A stretch of DNA of 10,757 nt from a bacterium UBA7470 (GTDB taxonomy: Bacteria > Pseudomonadota > Gammaproteobacteria > Burkholderiales > Burkholderiaceae_C), in the NCBI GenBank assembly GCA_002479815.1, contig DLPA01000148.1, forward strand, positions 1 to 10,757, written 5' to 3'. Positions 5,387 through 10,757 of the stretch are shown in pieces. The position numbers were made by a program, and so were the translations under genes. A model generated the notes under the pieces. It worked only from the letters and a program-made list of their open reading frames with translations, was not told the DNA's origin and did no database searches. Each line of letters opens with the position of its first letter. Within the stretch, counting starts at the first letter, position 1.

Positions 5387-6754
5387 ATGTTTTCGTTTTT
5401 TAAGAAAAAATCACCCGCAGCAACTCCGATTGTTTCACCAGCCGCACCCGCGCCCGTTGAGGCCAAGGCCGATACACCCGCGCCAGTGGGGGCTATACCC
5501 GCCACCGCGCCTGCGCCCGTGCAGCCCCCAGTGGTAGGCGAAGTCGCTGCGGTTCAAGAAGCGACCAAGGTGCCTGAGCGCAAACATTGGTTCGACAAAC
5601 TCAAAGAATCGCTGGGCGGTGGCAGCAGTCCCACACCCGCACCAGTGACAGCGCCGGTGACAGAGCCGCCGCCCAGTATCGCCCCCGTTCACACGCCGCA
5701 GCCTCAGATACCGCCATCGGCTGCATCGACTCCCGTCGCGGTGGCTCCAGCCCCTGCAGCGGTGCCAGCGGCCACGCCCCCCCTGCCTGCATCTGCTCCT
5801 GTGGCTGTACCAGCCCCTACCCCTGTGCCCGAGCGTCAATCTTGGTTGGACAAGCTCAAGCTCGGCCTGAAGAAGACGGGCTCCAGCATCGCCACCGTGT
5901 TCACAGGCACGAAAATCGACGAGGCGCTGTACGAGGAATTGGAAGCCGCCCTGCTGCAAGCCGATGCGGGTGTCAAAGCCACCCAATTTTTGCTGGACGA
6001 TTTGAAGCGCCGCGTCAAAGAGCAAAAAGCCACCGACCCCGCTCGCGTCAAAGCCCTGTTGATGGATGCGATTGCCGAACTCTTGCAACCCCTAGAAAAA
6101 GGCTTGGTCATTGGTCGCCACAGCGATGAGGCCAAGCCTGAGCCGACGGTGCTGATGGTGGCAGGCGTGAATGGTGCGGGCAAAACCACCTCCATCGGCA
6201 AGCTGACATGGCATTTCAGCGAAGGCGGCGCGTCGGTGTTGCTGGCCGCTGCCGACACCTTCCGCGCGGCAGCGCGTGAGCAATTGGGCGTATGGGCACA
6301 GCGCAACACCGTCGAAATCATCAGTCAAGATGGGGGCGATCCGGCAGCCGTGAGTTTTGATGCCGTGAGTGCGGGTAAGGCACGAAACAAAGACGTGGTG
6401 ATCGTCGATACCGCAGGCCGTTTGCCGACGCAGCTTCACCTGATGGAAGAGCTGAAAAAAATCAAGCGTGTGGTGCAAAAAGCGCAAGCCAATGCACCGC
6501 AAGAAATCTTGCTGGTGATAGACGGCAACACCGGTCAAAACGCACTGACCCAAGTCAAAGCCTTCGATCAAGCCTTGGGGCTGACCGGCCTCATCGTGAC
6601 CAAGTTGGATGGCACGGCCAAAGGCGGCGTGCTGGCCGCCATCGCCCGCGAGCATCCCATTCCGGTGTATTTCATCGGCGTCGGAGAAAAGCTAGAAGAT
6701 TTACAAACCTTCAGCGGTCGCGAGTTTGCCCAAGCGTTGTTGGGGGGTGATTAA
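5387..6754 (+). CDS. ftsY: signal recognition particle receptor FtsY
   Basis: A 455-residue SRP-receptor GTPase that docks SRP-ribosome complexes at the inner membrane for co-translational insertion of membrane proteins. It has the usual three parts: a short basic/aromatic membrane-contact start (MFSFFKKK), a long Pro/Ala-rich A domain (about 9-147), and the NG domain (about 150-455). The G motifs are intact: GVNGAGKT at 260-267, DTFRAAAREQ at 290-299, DTAGR at 341-345, TKLDG at 405-409 and GVGEKLEDL at 431-439. VPERKHWFDKLKESLG at 62-77 is an imperfect copy of VPERQSWLDKLKLGLK at 147-162, where the N domain begins, so the first N-domain helix motif appears duplicated into the A domain. The ATG at 5387 is the natural start, with GGA nine bases upstream and AGG close to it. 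It is divergent from the M16 operon with a 28-bp gap. No terminator is visible before the next gene, 53 bp downstream. Confidence 0.97.
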   Translation: MFSFFKKKSPAATPIVSPAAPAPVEAKADTPAPVGAIPATAPAPVQPPVVGEVAAVQEATKVPERKHWFDKLKESLGGGSSPTPAPVTAPVTEPPPSIAPVHTPQPQIPPSAASTPVAVAPAPAAVPAATPPLPASAPVAVPAPTPVPERQSWLDKLKLGLKKTGSSIATVFTGTKIDEALYEELEAALLQADAGVKATQFLLDDLKRRVKEQKATDPARVKALLMDAIAELLQPLEKGLVIGRHSDEAKPEPTVLMVAGVNGAGKTTSIGKLTWHFSEGGASVLLAAADTFRAAAREQLGVWAQRNTVEIISQDGGDPAAVSFDAVSAGKARNKDVVIVDTAGRLPTQLHLMEELKKIKRVVQKAQANAPQEILLVIDGNTGQNALTQVKAFDQALGLTGLIVTKLDGTAKGGVLAAIAREHPIPVYFIGVGEKLEDLQTFSGREFAQALLGGD

Positions 6755-6776
6755 GGGCAGATTGGGGGCAGAATGG
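6755..6776 (+). repeat. 11-bp tandem duplication after ftsY
   Basis: GGGCAGATTGG (6755-6765) is followed directly by GGGCAGAATGG (6766-6776), and a third partial GGGC follows. It fills part of the short gap after the ftsY stop. It is probably slippage-type sequence with no evident function. Confidence 0.6.
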
Positions 6777-6798
6777 GGGCTTTCCATCTCAGTGGGTA

Positions 6799-6802
6799 GA
6801 GG
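6799..6802 (+). promoter_or_regulatory. ribosome binding site deciding the ATG start at 6808
   Basis: GAGG at 6799-6802 stands five bases before the ATG at 6808, an optimal distance. An in-frame GTG at 6802 overlaps this site and therefore is an unlikely start. Confidence 0.7.
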
Positions 6803-6807
6803 TGTCT

Positions 6808-9333
6808 ATGCAAGCCACATCATCAGGCGCCCAACGCCAGCGCATCAAAACCGCAGCAAAGCACATCGCTTCTGGCGTGTGCGCTTTGGGACTGCTCACC
6901 GCAAGCAGCCTAGCGACCGCCGCGCCAGCCGTCTTCCCTGATGCGACTGTGCAAGGCAACAACGCTCGCCTCAGCCTCAATGCCACGTTTACCCCAGACA
7001 CCGCCCATGCAGGGCAAGACATACGGGTGTTTGCGCTGGCGTGGGTTCCGAATGCCCTCACCGCCCAAGGCCCACAGGGACGATGGTTTGCACGTGCCGC
7101 GCAAGGCTGGCGTCCGGTGGCAGCGGGTGAGGTGTGGCCCGAGGCGCTCGCGCTGCCAACGGGCATCTTCACGCAGCCGCTGAATTTGCTCAATGGCGAC
7201 GACGTGCGTTTGCTGATGGGCGCACGCCTCTACTTAGGCTATGGCCTATCTTCAGGCGATACCGCGTCGGCCATGAATGAGATGCTGGCACAGCGCCGTT
7301 ACCGACAGATTTACACACTGAACCAGTCCCCTTCTGATACAGGCCGCAGCACCAGCAGCAACGAGCTGGGTCTAGAACCCGCCAGCCTTGAACGCTTGCA
7401 AGCCTTGTTTGAGCAGGCTCAAAAAAAGCAGGCCGACGATCGCTATCACATGGCGAACACATCACCCATACCGGGTGAGGTGCCTTCTTCGCCCTCTGCC
7501 CCAGTGCCCGCCCCCGCCCCAGCACCCTCGGGGACGACAAGCAGCGACAGTGCCGCCCTCGTGTCGGGCACGACTTTGCAAGAAGTCGGGGTTGATGAAG
7601 ACGATGTGGTCAAAACCGATGGCAAGTTTGTTTACAACCTTGGAACTACATCCCAAAGTGCGGTCAGCAATGGCGATGACGGATACGCGCCCCGTGATCT
7701 GCTGCAACGCCGCCAGTTCAGTGTAAGCGGGGTCGCCCTGAGCAAGCCTGACGAGTTGGTGTTGCCTTGGAGCAAATCACCCAGCAGCGGTACGGGTTTG
7801 TTTTTAGACACCGAGCGTCAGCAAATCGTGGCGGTGGCACAAGGGGACATGTATGGCAATCTGTACGATGTCTGGTTCACCAGCAACTATTGGCAAACAG
7901 GTCTGACCGAATTGGCTGTGGTGGATACAAGCGCGTTGAAAGTGAAGCGTCATTTGCGTTTGAATGGGGTGTTGATCGGCAGCCGTCGCATCGGCAGCAC
8001 CTTGTATTTGGTCTTACGCAGTTACCCTCAATGGCCTACGTCTGCGAGCTTGACGACAGAATTGCCGACCTTCAGTCTCGATCAAGGGCCCAATCAGCCC
8101 TTAGTGAATGCGGCGGATTGCTTGATTCCCAACCGCAAGAGCGATGCGAACGCCAGCATCTCGGCAGACACCATCACCTTGGTCGCGGTGGATTTAGCGG
8201 CTCAGACGCACAAACACAGCGCCCGCTGTGTGGTGGGCAGCACAGAAGCGTTTTATATGTCTGAACGCCATGTGTATTTGGCAACCACGCGCTACACCTA
8301 TACCTACGCAGGGCGTTTCCCTGTCTATCCGCAAAACACCCATACCGACATTCATCAATTCGCGCTCAATGGCTTAGAGATGAATTACCAAGGCTCAGGC
8401 AGTGTGGTCGGGCATTTGGGGTTTGACCAGAATCGAAAATCCTTCCGCATGGGCGAACACAATGGCGTACTGCGGGTGTTCACCCAAACGGCGCAGCGTT
8501 TTGGGGGGTGGATCGGTAGACCTGTGCCCATGCCCATCGCCACGTCTGACCCTGTGGTGGACACCACCACCACCGCCACCCCCGAGGCCGACTCCCCCGG
8601 CAAACTCACCCTGCTGCAAGCGCGTGACGGCGCACTGGTGACGGTGGGCGAATTGCCCAATGCCAAGCGCCCCGCCCCCTTGGGCAAACCGGGCGAACAG
8701 TTGTACGCCTCGCGCTTCATGGGCAATCGCGGCTATTTGGTCACTTATCGCTTGATTGATCCGCTGTACATCATCGACCTGTCCAATCCGACCGATCCCC
8801 AAGTGCTGGGCGAGTTGGAGGTCAGTGGCTACTCGGATTACTTGTTTCCGCTGTCCGACAGCTTGCTGCTGGGCGTGGGCAAAGAGGCCATTGCCGATAC
8901 CACGGGCATGGGCGATGGGCGTGCGGCGTGGTATCAGGGGGTGAAACTGTCGTTGATCGACATCAGCAACCCCGCCAAACCCGTTGAGGCCGCCCGCAGC
9001 ATCATTGGCAAACGGGGTACGGATGCCACCGTGCTGCACAACCACCACGGCATTGCCTTACAAACCCGCCCTGACAGCGTGCGCGTGAGCTTGCCCATTT
9101 CGCTCCACGATACGCCCACCAGCTACACCACAGGCCAGCCCAACGATGACTACAACTTCACCCGTCACGAGTTGCAAAAGTTTGAAATCAACTTGCAAAG
9201 CAAAACCTTAAACGCCCGCACCCCCTTGGTGTCCACAGGCCCGCAGCGCGACATCAGCCGCGATCGCTCCGTGCTGTGGAACGACCAAGTGCATTACTAC
9301 ATGGGCAAGGATTGGCGTTCTGCGCCGTGGTGA
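6808..9333 (+). CDS. exported beta-propeller domain protein (Beta_propel family)
   Basis: An 841-residue protein of unknown function. The N terminus is a signal peptide (basic QRQRIKTAAK, then a hydrophobic stretch ending LATA before APAVF, about residue 38), so it should be periplasmic, surface-exposed or secreted. Residues about 40-175 form a separate module with the pattern LYLGYGL...MLAQRRYRQIYTLN, which I recognise only loosely as an accessory module of exported proteobacterial proteins. A Pro/Ala linker (about 220-245) leads to the large C-terminal region. This opens with VGVDEDDVVKTDG (about 260-272) and later has LYASRFMGNRGYLVTYR, DPLYIIDLSNPTDP and VSGYSDYLFPL, which match my memory of the Beta_propel family (PF09826). 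Two cysteines (in AADCLIP and SARCVVG) could form a disulfide. The ATG at 6808 has a good ribosome site. It follows ftsY by 53 bp without a visible terminator, so it may be partly co-transcribed, but no functional link is known. Confidence 0.85.
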   Translation: MQATSSGAQRQRIKTAAKHIASGVCALGLLTASSLATAAPAVFPDATVQGNNARLSLNATFTPDTAHAGQDIRVFALAWVPNALTAQGPQGRWFARAAQGWRPVAAGEVWPEALALPTGIFTQPLNLLNGDDVRLLMGARLYLGYGLSSGDTASAMNEMLAQRRYRQIYTLNQSPSDTGRSTSSNELGLEPASLERLQALFEQAQKKQADDRYHMANTSPIPGEVPSSPSAPVPAPAPAPSGTTSSDSAALVSGTTLQEVGVDEDDVVKTDGKFVYNLGTTSQSAVSNGDDGYAPRDLLQRRQFSVSGVALSKPDELVLPWSKSPSSGTGLFLDTERQQIVAVAQGDMYGNLYDVWFTSNYWQTGLTELAVVDTSALKVKRHLRLNGVLIGSRRIGSTLYLVLRSYPQWPTSASLTTELPTFSLDQGPNQPLVNAADCLIPNRKSDANASISADTITLVAVDLAAQTHKHSARCVVGSTEAFYMSERHVYLATTRYTYTYAGRFPVYPQNTHTDIHQFALNGLEMNYQGSGSVVGHLGFDQNRKSFRMGEHNGVLRVFTQTAQRFGGWIGRPVPMPIATSDPVVDTTTTATPEADSPGKLTLLQARDGALVTVGELPNAKRPAPLGKPGEQLYASRFMGNRGYLVTYRLIDPLYIIDLSNPTDPQVLGELEVSGYSDYLFPLSDSLLLGVGKEAIADTTGMGDGRAAWYQGVKLSLIDISNPAKPVEAARSIIGKRGTDATVLHNHHGIALQTRPDSVRVSLPISLHDTPTSYTTGQPNDDYNFTRHELQKFEINLQSKTLNARTPLVSTGPQRDISRDRSVLWNDQVHYYMGKDWRSAPW

Positions 9334-9381
9334 GCTTGGGGCGCATCCACGCTGCCTTGAACCCCGCGTGCTGAAGAAAGT

Positions 9382-9396
9382 CCCCACTTCTTGGGG
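9382..9396. terminator. small GC hairpin between two convergent genes
   Basis: CCCCA at 9382-9386 pairs with TGGGG at 9392-9396 around a five-base loop, in the 95-bp gap between the convergent beta-propeller and pbpC genes. No T-run follows on the + strand; on the minus strand it is followed by ACTTTCTTC, slightly T-rich. It is at best a weak, possibly bidirectional terminator. Confidence 0.35.
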
Positions 9397-9428
9397 TAGA
9401 ACCAATAGGTAAGCGAAGCCTCGGGAGG

Positions 9429-10757
9429 TCAGTTTGATTGCCTGTGTTGCTTCACCACAAAGCGAACTTGACCATAACGACCCGAGGCATCCAACGCAGT
9501 CAAGGCATACGGGCCAGCTTGAGTCAGACTCAAGCGCAAGACACTGGGCAGGGAAGTCGAGGTGGCTTGGGTGGACGTTTGGGCTGCGGTGGGTAACGAC
9601 TGGGTACTGCCGACCAAACGTCCATCCAACAACCAATGCACCAGCTCGCTGCTGCCCACGGCGTGCAATGGCAAGACGGCCTCGCGCCGACCAGGGGCGA
9701 TGTGAATCACACTGTGGGCCTCTAAGCCACTGATGCGCAGTTGTTGCCCTAGTGTGCGTGGCAAACAAGCGGGATGCCAGGGCCAAGATTCGACAGGATG
9801 ACGCATGTCACTTTCGATCCACGGCTGTAGCAATGTGGGCCAACGGGGATGGCTGATGGCTTCGACCTTGGCTTGTGGATCAGATGGCGTGCAGCCTGCT
9901 CGCAGACGTTGGCGGCTATGGGCATCGACCCAAGTGGTTTGTATCCAGCCCGTGGTTTGACCGCGTTCGGGCAGCGTCGGTGGGGTGGTCCCCTCCAGCG
10001 TCCACGCTTTGCGCCGCAGCAGACAATGCTCGGGCAAAATCGCCTCGGCAGACAAGCCCGTCGGCCAACAAACATCGACTGCCACGACCCCCGCAGGCGG
10101 TGGGCGCACGGCGGGGGCCGATTCGGGATTGAGCACGGCCAGCACGTCCCGCACCAAGGGCGCGGCGGTGTTGGCGCCAAAAAAACCCGGATTGGGCGTG
10201 CCATCGGGTCGCCCGACCCACACGCCCACGGTGTAGCGATCCGTCACGCCGATGGCCCATGCGTCTCTGAACCCAAAGCTCGTGCCCGTTTTCCACGCCA
10301 CACGGGTAGCACTATCCCGAAACGGAGCGCCCGGACGACCGCCATGCTCCAAAATTTCGCGCACGATGAAGGCTGCGCCCGCACTCATCAAGCGCGTGTC
10401 CTGTTGAGGTGCATCAGGGGTCAAGCGCGGTTGCCCGGCCATGCCTTGACGCGCCAAGGCGGTGTAAGCACCGACCAACTCTTCCAGCGTCGTGCCACCG
10501 CCCCCCAAAATCAAGCTCAAATTCGGCACGGCTCCGGCAGGCATCCTCAACTTGAGTCCTGCATTGCGAAGCACCGCAGCGAACCGCTCAGGCCCCACAC
10601 GCTCCAACACATCGACTGCTGGGACGTTGAGCGAGCGTTGCAGGGCCTCGCTGACACTGACCGGGCCAGTGAACGAGGCTTGAAAATTGCCCGGCGCATA
10701 GCCGCCAAAGTGTTGCGGGGCATCGCTCAAGAGGCTTTCCGAATGCACCAGCCCATC
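9429..10757 (-). CDS. pbpC: penicillin-binding protein 1C, C-terminal part (partial at right edge)
   Basis: The minus-strand frame is open to the window edge, giving 442 residues that cover the end of the transpeptidase domain and the C-terminal extension. The first visible residues are DGLVHSESLLSD, and the gene continues beyond 10757, so the glycosyltransferase domain and the SxxK nucleophile are outside. Visible transpeptidase motifs are the SxN motif as SLN (about 42-44, in QRSLNVPAV) and the KTG box (about 156-158, in WKTGTSFGFRDAW). After the catalytic domain come VDVCWPTGLSA and a C-terminal beta-rich region (about 330-442) fitting the BiPBP_C domain typical of PBP1C. The enzyme polymerises and crosslinks peptidoglycan in the periplasm, anchored by an N-terminal helix that is not seen here. 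In many proteobacteria pbpC lies downstream of an alpha-2-macroglobulin-like gene; that region is outside the window. Confidence 0.93.
   Translation of the reverse strand, partial: DGLVHSESLLSDAPQHFGGYAPGNFQASFTGPVSVSEALQRSLNVPAVDVLERVGPERFAAVLRNAGLKLRMPAGAVPNLSLILGGGGTTLEELVGAYTALARQGMAGQPRLTPDAPQQDTRLMSAGAAFIVREILEHGGRPGAPFRDSATRVAWKTGTSFGFRDAWAIGVTDRYTVGVWVGRPDGTPNPGFFGANTAAPLVRDVLAVLNPESAPAVRPPPAGVVAVDVCWPTGLSAEAILPEHCLLRRKAWTLEGTTPPTLPERGQTTGWIQTTWVDAHSRQRLRAGCTPSDPQAKVEAISHPRWPTLLQPWIESDMRHPVESWPWHPACLPRTLGQQLRISGLEAHSVIHIAPGRREAVLPLHAVGSSELVHWLLDGRLVGSTQSLPTAAQTSTQATSTSLPSVLRLSLTQAGPYALTALDASGRYGQVRFVVKQHRQSN

Noticed and set aside
5359..5505. Upstream extension of the M16 peptidase to a start at 5505
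   Set aside because: It would overlap the start of ftsY by about 120 bp on the opposite strand, and its Ala/Gly-rich residues are the antisense of the FtsY A domain.
8395..9048. 217-residue minus-strand open frame inside the beta-propeller gene
   Set aside because: The + strand frame matches the propeller family throughout; the minus frame has no recognisable motif and no ribosome site.

Overview
The window looks like chromosomal DNA of a GC-rich betaproteobacterium, most likely Burkholderiales and perhaps Comamonadaceae. This rests on overall composition, the style of the CobO and FtsY sequences, a pair of M16 peptidase genes divergent from ftsY, and PBP1C plus diguanylate cyclase housekeeping genes. 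The assignment is inferred by eye, not by a database search.

Layout. (1) 1-381 (+): the 3' end of an iron/B12-type ABC transporter ATPase. 388-1461 (-): a six-TM GGDEF diguanylate cyclase. 1544-2113 (+): cobO, the cobalamin adenosyltransferase. ATPase plus cobO suggests a vitamin B12 uptake/salvage cluster with the cyclase lodged inside it in opposite orientation. (2) 2114-2389: an AT-rich intergenic stretch of about 275 bp, holding a hairpin right after cobO and a 233-bp segment (2161-2393) bounded by two 37-bp imperfect inverted arms (31/37 identical). This MITE-like structure is the most unusual item in the window. (3) 2390-3772 and 3784-5358 (-): two adjacent M16B peptidase genes. The upstream one has the HxxEH zinc site, the downstream one lacks it, so they probably form a catalytic/non-catalytic pair in the envelope. 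(4) 5387-6754 (+): ftsY, the SRP receptor GTPase, divergent from the peptidase pair with almost no spacer. (5) 6808-9333 (+): a large exported protein with a C-terminal beta-propeller domain. (6) 9429-10757 (-): the C-terminal part of penicillin-binding protein 1C, running off the right edge.

Most genes are ordinary core functions: B12 metabolism, c-di-GMP signalling, membrane protein targeting, envelope proteolysis and peptidoglycan synthesis. No phage, CRISPR, tRNA, rRNA or complete insertion sequence was seen. The unusual signals are in the non-coding DNA: the inverted-repeat element, which also supplies the stop codon of a peptidase gene, and a GC-rich palindromic block read in frame inside the signal-peptide region of the other peptidase. 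No clearly new multi-gene system is evident.
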